Notes: a model not told the origin generated them from the letters alone. 40,306 nucleotides of DNA from Vulcanisaeta distributa JCM 11216 (GCF_001315985.1 NZ_BBBI01000019.1:1-40306), one strand, 5' to 3'; shown: positions 1 through 11,562, counted from the stretch's first letter. Translations and numbers: made by a program.

Positions 1-3000
1 ACGTGTGGTGGGTATTGAAGCTTCAGTATTCCCGTATTGTCGGCTGCGTAGTAGGAGCAGTAGGCGCACGTGAACATTATCACCTTCCTCTCAGGCTCCT
101 CAGCCAAGGCAGCCTCAATCTGAGCCATAATAGCATCATCGCTGAGTAGGTCCATGTCCAATGCACCGTATGGGCACTCACCAACGCATGAACCACAGCC
201 CTGGCACGCGGCAGGGTCTATCTTAACGGGCTTTCCAGGCTCACCCTTAATTGCGCCGTACGGGCAAGCCTTAATGCATAGTAGGCAACCAACGCACTTA
301 CTTGGGTCTACCCTGGGTACGGAAACTTCCTTAATTATGTAATCCCTGGTCAATAGAGTTAACGCCCTAGCGGCTGCCGCATAACCCTCCAGAACTGCCT
401 CGCCGAAACCCCCCCTATGAGCCCTAACCGCACCGGCTATGAATATTCCTGGGGTCATTGTGTCCACGGGGCCAAGCTTCGGGTGGGCCTCCATCAGGAA
501 GCCCTCCTGATCCTTAGAAAGCCTCAGCACCTTGGAAACCTCGTCTGAGTTAGGTCTCATGGGCGTGCTGAGCACGACAGAGTCTACGTGGATAGTCACA
601 TCCCCGCCAAGCTCCACATCTCTAATCACGCAGTATCATGATCAAGTACTACATAATTCATGACATCGCCATCCCTTGGAACCCTCAATATTGTAACGCC
701 AGCCCTCCTAACCTCCCTATACAAGTCCTCATACTGAGTCCCAACCATCATTACATCCTTAACAACAACGTACACATTCTTACCAGTCCTCCTCAGCGCC
801 AGGGCTGTGTTAAACATTATGGCTTGGCAGTAGGGCTTATTGCATAAGTCAATAAGTAATACATCATTACCGACGCCTAAACCCCCCTATTAACTAGGTC
901 GTGTATAGTCACGATATTAAGCCCATCGCCAGCATTATAATTAACGGCATTGACGGGGCTAGCTCCCGTGGCGACTATTATTGCGCCAACGTCGAGTTCA
1001 ACGCCGTTGCTTAGGACTACGTGGAAGTTACCCGTGAAGCCCGTAACCTCCTTAACCGTGGTCCCATAATAAACCCTAACCCTGGGGGGGTTCTCGAGAA
1101 CCCTAATCAATTTATTAACCAACTCCTTAGCCCTGGCGCCCTCCGGTAAGTACTTAATTACGAAGTCATTTAGGTAAGGACCACCGCATCTACCTCCCAA
1201 CTCAACCACTATTGTTTCAACATCTGCGTTGGCAAGGGCATTAATGGCCGCTAGCCCTGCAGGGCCACATCCAATGACCAGCGCCCTCTTGATGATACCG
1301 AGCTTCTCGGGCCTGAAGGGTCTCATGAGCGGTGCCTTGGCTACGGCCATTCTTATCATGTCCTTGGCCTTCTCTGTGGCTACCTTCCTGTCGTTGTGGA
1401 CCCAGGTGTCCAGGTTCCTAATGTTCGTCATCTCCACGAGGTAAGGATTAAGGCCAGCCCTCCTCGCAGCATCCTGGAAAAACCTAAGGTGTGTCGCTGG
1501 GGGGGAGCAGGCCGCCACAATGACCCTGTTAAGGTTATTCTTCTTTATTGAGTCGGCAATCCTATCCAAACCCGCCTTAGAGCAGGCGAAGGGTACATCC
1601 TCGGCGTGAACCACGCCAGGCAACTGCCTAGCAGTCTCCACCAACGCAGGAACATCAGCAACACCGGCAATATTCGTACCACAATGACAAACAAAAACAC
1701 CAATCCTTGGCTTCTCAGTCTCTATGGTCTCACTGAATTCCTCGGTTTCGATAATGGATTTTCTCATGAAGCCCACGGCTTGGGCTGCCGCTGCCAGGCC
1801 CATGAGCACCGACTCCGTAATGTCCGTGGGTCCGGAGGCGCTTCCTGCCACGAATATACCTGGTATATTGGTCTCAACAGGGTTTGCGGGGGGGTTCACC
1901 TTAATAAAGCCGTACCTATCCAATTCGAGACCTAGCGTATTAGCCAGTTTCTGAAGTTCTTTGGGTGGCTTCATCGTTGGTGCTAAGACAACCATGTCAT
2001 AATCCTCAACCCTAATCTCCCTACTTCGTGTGTCCTCGTATTTAACCCTTATCGAGCCATTGACGGGACTAATAACTATCGGTCTTCCATGGGATATCCT
2101 AACGCCCCCTCTCTATAGCCCTTTGGTACAGGTTTTCGAAGCCCTTGCCGTAGGTCCTGACATCATTCATGTATAGTATTGTGACATCCTCAATACCGTG
2201 GTTCTTCGCGTAGATGGCTTGCTTGAGTAGGTACTCGCAGCAGACCTTTGAGCAGTATGGGTTTGCCTTATTTGTTCTTGAGCCAATGCAGGATATGAAC
2301 AGGACTTTCCTAGGGTGGTTATGGTTGCTTAGCCTAACTACCTCACCTAGTGATGGCCCTGTGGCATTGACGAGTCTCTCAAACTCCATTGCCGTGAGTA
2401 CGTCCGGGTGCTTACCATAGCCGTACTTACCCAGTACATCGCCATTCTCTATTTCATAACCCGTAGCCACTATGACCGCAGCCACCTCCCTTTCGACTAT
2501 CCGTGGCATCATCGTGAATAGTATGGTCCTGGGCTCACAGACACTGACGCACCTATTACAGACTATATTTTCAGGGGGGGCTTGTTTAGGCATAGGTCTG
2601 GGTCTATGGCGTATATTCCTGGCTCGGCCTGTGGGAATGGTAGGTATATCGCCTTTCTAAGGCCGATACCCGCATTATACTCGCTTGGAGTAGTCATGGG
2701 ACATACGTTCTCGCATAACCCACATTTCGTACACTCATTAGTCACGTACCTAGGCTTAACCAATATCCTAGCCCTATAACGCCCTGGCTCACCCCCCCTT
2801 AACTCTAGTAGTTCTGCCATGGTTAACACCTCTATGTTTTTGTTATTCGACGTATCGCTCATTAGTGGTCCTTCTATGCATATGCTGCAGTCGAGTGTTG
2901 GGAATGTCTTGTCGAGCATCGCCATCTTACCGCCAATAGTCGCTGATTTTTCGATGATCGTCACCTTATAGCCCATGTTAGCCAGGGCAAGGGCAGCCTC

Positions 3001-3362
3001 AATACCAGCAATACCACCGCCAATTACGAGAACGCGATTATTATTTGCGTTATCCTGCGTAGCCTTGATCCCATCAATCTTCGTTAAGTAATCCTTAACT
3101 GTTATTTCCTCCTCACGCTCGACATATATCGCATTTGTTGGGCAAACCTTCTCGCATATACCGCATGCCACACAGTCAAATTCCCTGCCAGGCTTAATCC
3201 TGACGTAGTGGTAACTTCGGGTTGACCTCCTCCCTCGAGAGCTCCAATATGCCCATTGGACACCTCTTAACGCATAGCTCATCACCAATACACATCTCCG
3301 GCGTAATCTTAAGTACCCAATGGCCTCTTTACACGATCAGAATCCAACGCCCTATAACCCAC
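1..3362 (-). CDS. hdrA: HdrA-type flavoprotein fused to MvhD-like domain (partial, frame-disrupted)
   Basis: Heterodisulfide reductase subunit A-like protein, the FAD/iron-sulfur hub of flavin-based electron bifurcation; its 3' end is cut by the window. In order: ferredoxin clusters (MCIGDELCVKRCPMG; CVACGICEKVCPTNAI), FAD Rossmann GGGIAGIEAALAL, HdrA signature FPTLDCSICIEGP, CTKCGLCENVCP, NPYCSKVCCEY, a second module opening VFVCHCGTNIAGV with Rossmann IGCGPAGLAAINALA, then CVGCLLCIKACPYGAI, CQGCGSCVGECPYGAL and an MvhD-like start FTCAYCSYYAADNTG. So two HdrA-like halves plus MvhD in one chain of over 1,100 residues. Frame slips lie near 3315, 3210, 2573-2579 (C7 on the coding strand), 2105, 888 and 626. 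The GTG at 3362 is preferred because a TATA box sits about 25 bases upstream, but it needs a slip near 3315; the ATG at 3295 is the fallback. The electron donor is unknown because the partner genes lie outside. Confidence 0.85.
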
Positions 3363-3382
3363 GATTAGTGAGTTATGCCGTG

Positions 3383-3394
3383 GATTAAAAATTT
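3383..3394 (-). promoter_or_regulatory. TATA-like box for hdrA
   Basis: AT-rich element (aatttttaat on the minus strand) about 25 bases ahead of the GTG at 3362, the spacing expected for a leaderless archaeal message. The rest of 3396-3594 is AT-rich (TAAT/ATAA repeats) and holds no gene that I can see. Confidence 0.45.
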
Positions 3395-3594
3395 TGCCTA
3401 AGTCAACAATAAAAGATTAATAAGCCAATAGACTAACCTCTAAATTATTAAAAATTATTCATAATAAATAATCACAATTTATAATTAATAATTACCTAGC
3501 GTCTACTAAATAATTTACATTAATATTTAAATAAAATCTCATTAAACAAATAATAACCTACTTAAAACTAATTTTTATACACAAGGAATTAAAC

Positions 3595-4592
3595 CTATTT
3601 ACTCCTCATTAATTGCCTTAAGAAATCACCAACCTTTTCAGCTTGGCTTTTCCTAACCTGCTCAAGTAACTCGCCTAGTCTCGGCGCACCCCTCTGATAC
3701 TCGGTAACCCATTCCTTAGCGAACTCACCATTCCTAACCCTCTCGGCAGCCTCTCTCATCCTCCTCTTAACATCCTCATTAATTACGTATGGCCCAACCG
3801 TTAAGCCACCATACCTAGCCGTCTCACTGACCCCCCCAAGGAGCATCCCAGTGAGCCCCCCCTCTCCCATATCAGATCCATTATTAACTTAGCCTCGTTA
3901 ATGGCCTCGAAATACGCCACCTCAGGTTGGTAACCAAGCTCCACCATAACCTCAAATCCATACCTCAACAACTGCAGTAACCCACCGACAAGCACATTCT
4001 GCTCACCGATCAGGTCGGTCTCCGTCTCCTCAGCGAAGGTTGTCTCTATAACCCCCCCAACCCTAGTGAACCCGTTGGCCTTCGCAATCGCCAACGCAGT
4101 CTTTAGGGCATTCCCAGTGAAGTCCTGGTGAACAGCAACCAGCGCCGGGACTCCCCCCCAACCCCCCCTAACGAACTCATCCCTAACGGCCTTACCAGGC
4201 GCCTTAGGCGCTATTAGGACCACGTCCACGTCACTCGGCGGCTTTATTAATCCGAACCTAATGTTGAAGCCATGGGCGAAGACCACCGTCATGCCACGCC
4301 TAAGGTTTGGCGCAATCTCCGACTCCCAAACACTTGGTTGAACCATGTCGGGCAGTAGCATGGCTATTACATCGGCTTTCTTAACGGCATCACCCACCGG
4401 GTAAACCTCAAAGCCCTCCTGCCTAGCCAAGTCAAAGCTCTTGCCAGGCCTAACACCAATAATAACCTTGACGCCACTATCCCTCATGTTAAGGGCCCAC
4501 GCCCTACCCTGAATGCCATAACCGAGCACAGCAACGACCTTACCCTTGATCACTGATTGATCCGCATCCTTATCTTTATATATCCTAGCCAT
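3595..4592 (-). CDS. ilvC: Ketol-acid reductoisomerase
   Basis: Converts acetolactate or acetohydroxybutyrate to the dihydroxy acid with NADPH, the second common step of valine and isoleucine synthesis. Rossmann motif GYGIQG lies near residue 24. The knotted C-terminal domain shows ETTFAEETETDLIGEQ with the metal-binding Asp/Glu, and GYQPEVAYFE. Length of about 330 residues is normal. The frame slips at the C7 run near 3855-3861 (WERG-LTGMLLG). Extra glycines inside conserved blocks (RVGGVIETT where the family has a single Gly, and LLGGVSETARYG) come from inflated G runs. The start at 4592 overlaps the end of ilvN by 8 bases, so the two are probably translationally coupled. Confidence 0.95.
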
Positions 4593-4875
4593 TACTAACC
4601 ACCACCTTATTCATGTGTACTTCTTCGGGCATATATTTAACATTTACCACATCGTAAAGCTTATCAAGCTTATTACAAACCCACCTAACCTCATCCTCCT
4701 CACCCCCCCTAGCCCTAATTGAGACCTTAATCACCGAGTCACTCATGTCAATATTCACATGCCTAATTGCTATCTTACCTCTCCTGATCACGTTCATGGC
4801 CCTAACCACGGCATCGAACGGGTTAACCTCATTACTCATTACGACCTCTATCGAGAAATCACCCTCCATAGCCAT
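4585..4875 (-). CDS. ilvN: Acetolactate synthase small (ACT-domain) subunit
   Basis: Regulatory subunit of acetolactate synthase, about 96 residues. It is one ACT-type fold: FSIEVVMSNEVNPFDAVVRA followed by IRRGKIAIRHVNIDMSD and a second beta-alpha half ending MNKVVVSNG. It lacks the longer C-terminal domain of bacterial IlvH. The ATG at 4875 overlaps the end of ilvB by 17 bases; a second ATG lies at 4869. The reading frame extends upstream into ilvB, but that stretch is shadow. Position between ilvB and ilvC and the overlaps on both sides support the assignment; the protein alone would only be called an ACT protein. Confidence 0.8.
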   Translation of the reverse strand: MAMEGDFSIEVVMSNEVNPFDAVVRAMNVIRRGKIAIRHVNIDMSDSVIKVSIRARGGEEDEVRWVCNKLDKLYDVVNVKYMPEEVHMNKVVVSNG

Positions 4876-6600
4876 CACCTGGGTACCTGAGATCGACCCT
4901 GAACCCCCCCTCAGGAAATATGACCTCCTCAAGCCATTTGCCTGAGGGTACGAAGGGCAAAACGAAGTCCCTCTCCCTATCAATGGTTATGTCGACAATC
5001 AACGCCTCATTATTCCTAACGGCCCTTGCCACGGTACTCCTCAACTCCTCATAATTACTCGGCCTAACACCCTCTATTCCATAGGCCTCGGCTATCTTCA
5101 TGAAGTCCGGGTTTACGTTGAAGTCCACGGCAATGATCCTCCTATTATACAGCATTACCTGCCAATGCCTAACGAGCATTAGCGTTGAATTGTCAAATAT
5201 GGTTACTATCACTGGTAGGTTGTATTCACGGATTAAGGCCAGGTTCTGCATGGTCATTTGGAATGAGCCATCACCGTCAATGTCCAGTACTGGGACATCC
5301 GGCCTAGCAATCTTTGCGCCTAGGGCGGCGGGTAATCCGAAGCCCATTGTACCAAGGCCCGCGCTGGTTATGAAGGTTCCAGGTACGTAAACATCCCAAT
5401 GAAGTTCGCACCACATTTGGTGGCTGCCAACGCCGGTGGCTATTATCGAATGCGGTGGCATCACCTCCCTAAGGACCTTCAGGACCTTCCATGGCGCAAA
5501 TCCATTAATATCAACCTTGCTCCTATACTCCTCATAACTCTCCTTAATACCCCTTAACCACCTAATGAATGCCTCGTGTCTCCTCTCAAGGGCCTTGGGC
5601 ACGAGTTTAATCATTGTTGATAACACGGTCTTCGCATCACCGACAATACCAACCTCAGGCTTTACATTCTTACCAATTTCACTTTTATCGATATCGACAT
5701 GTATTATCTTCCTACCCCCCCTCCTAAACTCGTTGAAGTTGCCCACGGTTCTGTCACTGAACCTTGTGCCGACCGCCAATATTACATCGGCATTTATTAT
5801 GGCTGCATCGGCCTCAAGCCTACCGTGCATTCCCGAGGCCCCCCCATAACCAGTGGGTGGTTATTTGGCACGCAGTTCTTACCCAGCAGTGTGGTGACTA
5901 TGGGCATGCCTAGTAACTCGGCGAGGGTTAGGACCTCATTGGTAGCGCCGCTCCAGCATACACCGCCGCCAATGAGCATTACAGGCCTCTCAGCATTAAG
6001 AAGTAACTTGAGCGCGTAGGCAATCAGTGATGGGTCTGGCTCTGGGGGGGCTATTTTCCTGGTTATTCGTATGGTCCTTGCCTTAATAACCGCTGGGTCA
6101 ATCTCCATTAACTGAACATCCCTCGGCAGGTCTATGACCACAGGACCCGGCCTTCCATCAACTGCTATCTCATGAGCAGCCTTATACACGGGCACCAAAT
6201 CCTCCGGTTTTCTAACCATGAAGGTATGTTTAGTGACAGGCATCGTTGCACCAACAATGTCTGTCTCTTGGAAGGCATCCCTTCCGAAGAATGCCGTTGG
6301 TACTTGACCAGTTATTGCAATTAATGGTGATGAGTCCATCATGGCATTGGCAAGCCCAGTCAGCAGATTTGTGGCGCCTGGTCCTGACGTGACGACCACG
6401 GTCATGGGCCTCTTCGTGACCCTGCCGTAGGCATCAGCCGCGTGTATTGCGCCCTGCTCATGCCTAAACATATAAACCTTAATATTAGAATTATATAATG
6501 CATCAAAGAACGGCATTATCTGCCCACCAATGATACCAAAGACCTCCTTAACACCTATACTCTCCATCTCCCTAACGAGTAGATCAACCGCCCTGGGCAT
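4859..6600 (-). CDS. ilvB: Acetolactate synthase large (catalytic) subunit
   Basis: Thiamine-diphosphate enzyme that condenses pyruvate with pyruvate or 2-oxobutyrate, the first step of branched-chain amino acid synthesis. Seen: PYR domain with the catalytic Glu in FRHEQGAIHAADAYGR, TSGPGATNLLTGLANA, and the ThDP motif GDGSFQMTMQNL in the C-terminal domain. About 580 residues, normal for the family. The frame slips at the C7 run near 5839-5845. The ATG at 6600 (MPRAVDLLVREMES) is preferred over 6606 or 6645 because aggtga lies just upstream of it. First gene of ilvB-ilvN-ilvC, divergent from leuA. Confidence 0.95.
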
Positions 6601-6645
6601 CACCATCACCTGGCACCCTTGATTCATGCGCATGCACCGTATCAT

Positions 6646-6849
6646 TTAACCGTGAGTTTAACCGATCGTTTTCATCCGCATTATACGTAAAGAATAAAAC
6701 ACCTCATCATACATAGGTAAATTTATAAAATATTTAAGCTTTTCCGTCATATAACTAGTGTAATGTGAATTATCAATTATTTATGTTCCTTCTATATCAT
6801 GGGGAAATGCTTAAATAAAGTATTTTGTTTATAGGAGACGGTGGGTTAG
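6646..6849. promoter_or_regulatory. Divergent ilvB / leuA promoter region
   Basis: About 200 AT-rich bases between two amino-acid operons that point away from each other. For leuA the box gcttaaataaag at 6809-6820 lies about 30 bases ahead of the start region. For ilvB a symmetrical tttataaa element near 6722-6732 could serve the minus strand. A shared operator for a leucine-responsive (Lrp-like) regulator is plausible, but I see no defined palindromic operator. Confidence 0.5.
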
Positions 6850-8047
6850 ATTGCTCAGGAAAACGTAGTTAGGGCTTCACCGGGGGGGAGTAAATACGTA
6901 AGGTTATTAGACACGACACTTAGGGATGGCGAACAAACACCAGGTGTTGCCCTTAAACCTGAGGACAAGCTAAGAATTGCGCTAAAGCTTGAGGAGTTGG
7001 GCGTTGACTCTATAGAGGCTGGTTTCCCAATAGTCAGCGAGGGCGAGTTTAAGGCCGTTAAGGCCATAGCCAGGGAGGTGAGCAACTCAGAGGTCATAGC
7101 ATTGGCGAGGACTAGGAAGGAGGATATAGACAGGGCGATTGATGCCGGCGTTAAGGCAATACACATATTCATAGCCACGTCAGACCTACACATGAAGTAT
7201 AAGTTGAGGATGAGTAGGGAGGAGGTCGTGGAGGCCGCCGTGAATGCGGTCACCTATGCCAAGTCTCATGGTTTAACCGTGGAGTTTAGCGCGGAGGATG
7301 CAACGAGGAGCGACCCCCCCAATTTCCTGGTCAGGGTTTTCCAGGAAGTTGTTAATGCCGGTGCTGATAGACTAGATATTGCGGATACCGTCGGTGTGAT
7401 GTGGCCGAGCAGAATGGCGTCATTGGTCAGGTTCGTTAGGGATATGGTTAAGGGCAATTACTTACTGAGCGTGCATTGTCACGATGATTTTGGAATGGCT
7501 GTGGCAAATAGCGTAGCTGCGATAGAGGCTGGGGGGGCTGACCAAGCGCATGGTACGATAAATGGCGTTGGGGGGGAGAGGGCCGGCAATGCGGCGCTTG
7601 AGGAGATAGCTGCTGCTGTGAAATTCCTACTTAATTATAATGTTAATATTAGGTTTGAGAGGGTCAAGGAGGTCTCCGACCTAGTATCGAGGCTGTTTGG
7701 AATACCGGTACCGCCGAATAAGGCCATTGTAGGAGCCAACGCCTTTTCTCATGAATCTGGTATTCATGTGCATGGCGTTCTCTCGAACCCCCCCTTTACC
7801 TATGAACCAATAGACCCAACAAGTAGGCATGAATAGGAGGATAGTCGTTGGGAAGCACAGCGGTAAGCACTCAATAATATATATACTAAGGTCCATGGGC
7901 ATTGAACCACGTGATGATATTGTAAATGCAGTGTTAAAGAGAGTTAAGGAGTTGGGTGACATGGGTATTAAGGCTTCAGAGGAGGATATTAAACGCATAA
8001 TAATGGAGTTGGTTAATTACGGCGCCGACAAGGCAGGTCATTACTAG
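6850..8047 (+). CDS. leuA: 2-isopropylmalate synthase family (alpha-IPMS / homocitrate synthase type)
   Basis: Condenses acetyl-CoA with a 2-oxo acid. Seen: LLDTTLRDGEQTPGVAL near the N-terminus, metal-binding HCHDDFG, NGVGGERAGN (the family motif has one Gly before Glu; the extra one is from an inflated G7), HESGIHVHG, and C-terminal RRIVVGKHSGKHS. About 395 residues, the short archaeal form without a large LeuA regulatory domain. The frame slips near 7825, probably by loss of two bases (expected PTSVGMNRR). No ATG, GTG or TTG is available in frame before the conserved core; the first codon after the upstream stop is ATT at 6850, six bases after GGTG. Neighbouring leuB and ilvBNC favour leucine synthesis; homocitrate synthase is the alternative. 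Confidence 0.82.
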
Positions 8048-8348
8048 AAAATAATTTCAAAAATTTATAGTTTAAATATTGATTAATTTTCAAAACACTA
8101 TTCTCCCTACCTTAAATAAATCATACCTAATAAGCGAGTGGATGCCGATGATCAACAGATCTTAAACCTTAATAAGAATGACCATTGCTGTTCTCAATCC
8201 ATGCTTATGCCTTTACTAGGTTAATTTCCCAAGTTTCTCAAGTCGGTGTCTTCATGGTTAGGGGCCATTATCCAATTCGATTGATGGCATTTATTAGTAA
8301 TTTCTATAGTTTAGCAATACATAAAAAATAGGCTATGTAATAGGCCTG
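8048..8348. promoter_or_regulatory. leuA-leuB gap with leuB promoter
   Basis: About 300 bases without a gene. The box acataaaaaata at 8319-8330 is about 24 bases ahead of the leuB ATG, so leuB probably has its own leaderless promoter and is not only read through from leuA. The first 60 bases after leuA are T/A-rich and could terminate transcription. I see nothing else. Confidence 0.5.
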
Positions 8349-9370
8349 ATGAGGGTGGCGGTTATTGAGGGTGATGGTGTCGGGCCTGAGGTAACAAGGT
8401 CGGCGCTGGAGGTTCTTAAGGCTGTGTCGTCGAAGTTCAGCTTAAGATTGATGTGTCGTATATTGAGGCTGGGGATAACGCTGTTAGGAAGTACGGGGGG
8501 GAGGCCTTGCCAGGTAAGTACTGGCGAGTAATAGAGGAATCAGACGCAATACTGAAGGGACCGGTTGGTGAGAGTGCGGGTGAGGTTGTTGTTAAGTTGA
8601 GGAGAGGTCTCGACCTATACGCCAATATTAGGCCTGCGAGGAATTACCCAGGGGGGGTTAAGGCGGTGAGGGACGGCGTGGACTTGGTCATTGTGCGTGA
8701 AAATACCGAGGACGTTTATGTGAGGGCCGAGTACATGCTTAACAATGACGCCGCAATAGCCCTTAGGGTAATAACCAGGAGAGCGAGTGAACGCATTGCC
8801 AGGGTGGCCCTCAACATGGCGAGGGCCAGGCGTAGGAAGGTCACCATAGTGCATAAGGCCAATGTATTGACAGTGTCAGACGGCTTGTTTAGGGATACTG
8901 TTAAGGAAGTTGCTGAGGATTACCCGGACATTGTGGTTAATGAGATGTACATAGACTCGGCCGTGATGGACCTGGTCAGGAGACCCCAGGATTTTGACGT
9001 GATAGTCACAACAAACTTATACGGCGACATACTCAGTGATTTAGCAGCCTACGTGACTGGTAGTATAGGGCTTGCGCCGTCGGCAAACATAGGCGATAAT
9101 AAGGCCCTCTTTGAGCCCATACACGGGGGGGCTGCCTTCGACATTGCCGGTAAGGGCATTGCAAACCCAACGGCAATGATGTTGAGTACGGCATGGATGC
9201 TCAGGTGGTATGGGGGGGAGAGAACTGGGGGGGATGGTAACTACGTAATGGCTGGTAACGCCATTGAGAATGCCGTTATTAACGCCCTAAACCGAGGAAT
9301 ACACACACCGGACCTTGGTGGTAACTATACCACCGCCTCCTTCACTGTCGAGGTCATTAAACTTATTTAG
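8349..9370 (+). CDS. leuB: 3-isopropylmalate dehydrogenase (isocitrate/isopropylmalate DH family)
   Basis: NAD(P)-dependent oxidative decarboxylation of a 3-substituted malate; here most likely the third step of leucine synthesis. Seen: GDGVGPEV at the N-terminus, VIVRENTEDVY, KANVLTVSDGLFRD, the metal-binding block TTNLYGDILSDLAA, and PIHGGAAFDIAGKGIANP (family form has a single Gly; extra from G7). About 340 residues, normal. The frame slips near 8442 by loss of one base (expected SYIEAGDNAVRKYGEALPG). Substrate cannot be fixed from sequence: homoisocitrate dehydrogenase of the lysine pathway has the same fold, and leuA next door has the same ambiguity. Confidence 0.87.
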
Positions 9371-9488
9371 TATTAATTCGTTAATATCTAAAAATAATAT
9401 TCACTATTTTCGGCCATAGCATCAATATTTAATATATAATTACATAGATGAATAAGAAATAGCTTATTTACATATTGCTTAGGAATAT

Positions 9489-9500
9489 AAAGCTTAAATA
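9489..9500 (+). promoter_or_regulatory. TATA box for the glutamate synthase gene
   Basis: aagcttaaata lies 34-45 bases ahead of the ATG at 9534 and 22-33 bases ahead of the in-frame TTG at 9522, so either start would give a leaderless or nearly leaderless message. Confidence 0.45.
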
Positions 9501-9533
9501 TTCCTTACATGAACTTATTTATTGCCCGCGCAT

Positions 9534-11529
9534 ATGATATCGCTCGTTAAATACCCAGCAGATTGTGGGATTTTCGGCGTAATTAGACGTGGCGATAACT
9601 CAGATAAGGTAAGTGGTGACCTTGTGGTTAAGGCTATAGAGACTATTAAGTTCAGGGGGGGTGCTGGACTGGGTTCGGGCTTCGCCCTGCTTAACCGCGA
9701 ACCATGGGTCTCAGGATGGGGGGTCTTCGTTAAGGAGGGGTCTATGAAGGGCGCGGTGGATATCATTGAGTCGGTAATGAGGGATAATGGTTTTGGCCCC
9801 CCCGTGGACATAAGGGTTAGGAATAAGCTTGGGCCTGTTGTTGACCTGGAGGTTAGGGTACTCAATGGTGCTAGGTTTAATTACGGGGTCATGAATATCG
9901 TCAACTACATTAATGACTTGCTGTGGGAGGATAGGGCTGGCAGGGTTTACTACTGGGTGAGCATGTCGACGTGTTTAAGGGTGTTGGTTACCCAGGCGAT
10001 ATAGCTCTATATATGGCATAGAGAAGTATAGCGCAGACCTATGGGTTGCCCATACAAGGTTTCCAACAAACTCGCCGGGCTACCTACCCTATTGGTCACA
10101 CCCATTTTCGGTGAGTGACATTGCCGTTGTTCATAACGGCGAATTAAGTAGTTATGGTAATCATGTGAACGCCCTACTCTATAAGTACGGCCTTAACTCA
10201 TTTGTGGGAACCGACAGCGAGGCCGCTGCCTACCTAATGCACTACCTACTTCATTTGCATGGACTTGATATCGAAAGCGCGGTTAAGGCCTTAATTGGTG
10301 AGTCACCTAAGTATGTGCATGACAGCAAGGCTTTGTCATTAATTAGGCAGTTTAGGTGGGCCATGCTTGATGGCCCCCCCTTCGCCATTCTAATGGGTAT
10401 TTATCACAATGATGATGTCTACCTAGTGGCCATGGTGGATAGGTTTAAGCTCAGGCCCATGGTAATAGGCATGGATGATGAGCACTACTACGTGGCCAGT
10501 GAGGAGGCCGCCATTAGGGCTGTGGCGCCTGAAGCCCAGGTCTGGACCCTTGAGCCTGGTGGTTATTTCATAGCCTCGTTAAAACACGGCGTTATTTCAT
10601 GGGGTAGGTCTAGGGAGGAGGTGGATATCTTCTTTACGCGTAGGTTCTTCCCAACCTATGTTGGGAAGGATGCAATAAATGCTGAGGGTCTCAATTATAG
10701 GGAGTTAAATGAGGAAATATTGAGAAGGGCATTAAGTGGTGAGAGGGTTATTAGGATCATAAATGTTAGGGGGGGCCAGAGATTCATAGGCGTTAACTTA
10801 CCAAGGCATAACATAAGGGGGGGTGTCAGGGTAGAGATATACGGCACGCCGGGAAATTCCTTGGCGAATCTAAATAATGGCGTTGAGTTCGTGGTATACG
10901 GTAATGCCCAGGACGATGTTGCGGATACAATGCATGGTGGCAGGGTCGTAATACATGGCGATGCAAGGGATGTGCTTGGTCAGGCATTGCAGGGTGGTGA
11001 GGTTCTTATTAGGGGGGGTAATGCGGGTAATAGAACTGGCATTCAAATGCGTGAGTACCGTGACAGGAGGCCCTACTTAATAATTGGCGGTAGGGTCGAT
11101 GATTACCTCGGTGAGTACATGGCTGGCGGTGTGATCATGGTCCTCGGCATTGATGCATTAAATAGGTGTAATGTCCAATTAGTTGGTAAGCACGTGGGTA
11201 GCGGCATGGTTGGTGGCAGGATATACATCAGGGGGGGCAAGGTGCCCGAGAATAAGATAGGTTTAACAATACCCTACTCCGAACTCAAGGAATTTCTTGA
11301 TGCATCTAATGACGAGGGTTTAAGACAGGACGAGACTAATAAATTATTAAATGTACTGATGCGTTCTGAGCATGTTAGGAGGAATAGAATAGAATACAGA
11401 GACCTAAATAGCGATGAGATTAAGGAGCTGGAGCCTATATTGCGTAGGTTCACTCAGGAATTCAACCTAGGTGAGTCCATAGTTGATGCTTTGCTCGGTT
11501 CAAGGTATACCGTAGTAACGGCTGAGTAG
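9534..11529 (+). CDS. Glutamate synthase: class II amidotransferase plus GXGXG domain
   Basis: The half of archaeal glutamate synthase that releases ammonia from glutamine. N-terminal class II glutaminase: DCGIFGVIRR with the nucleophilic Cys at about residue 11, RGGAGLGSGFA, VAHTRFPTNSPGY, VVHNGELSSYG and TDSEAAAYL. The C-terminal half is the beta-helix GXGXG domain, with repeats such as VVYGNAQDD, GGRVVIHGDARD and GNAGNRTGIQM. Bacterial GltB carries both plus the FMN domain; here the FMN domain is the next gene. About 660 residues. Frame slips near 9966 and near 10016, each looking like one lost base, not G/C inflation (expected VEHVDVFKGVGYPGD and YMGIEKYSADLW). Start ATG 9534 or TTG 9522. 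Confidence 0.88.
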
Positions 11530-11562
11530 TGGTCTCGATATATATTATTTAAATAAGGATAA

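Noticed and set aside
154..847. Plus-strand open frames over the left edge
   Set aside because: They are antisense to HdrA iron-sulfur and MvhD segments that read clearly on the minus strand.
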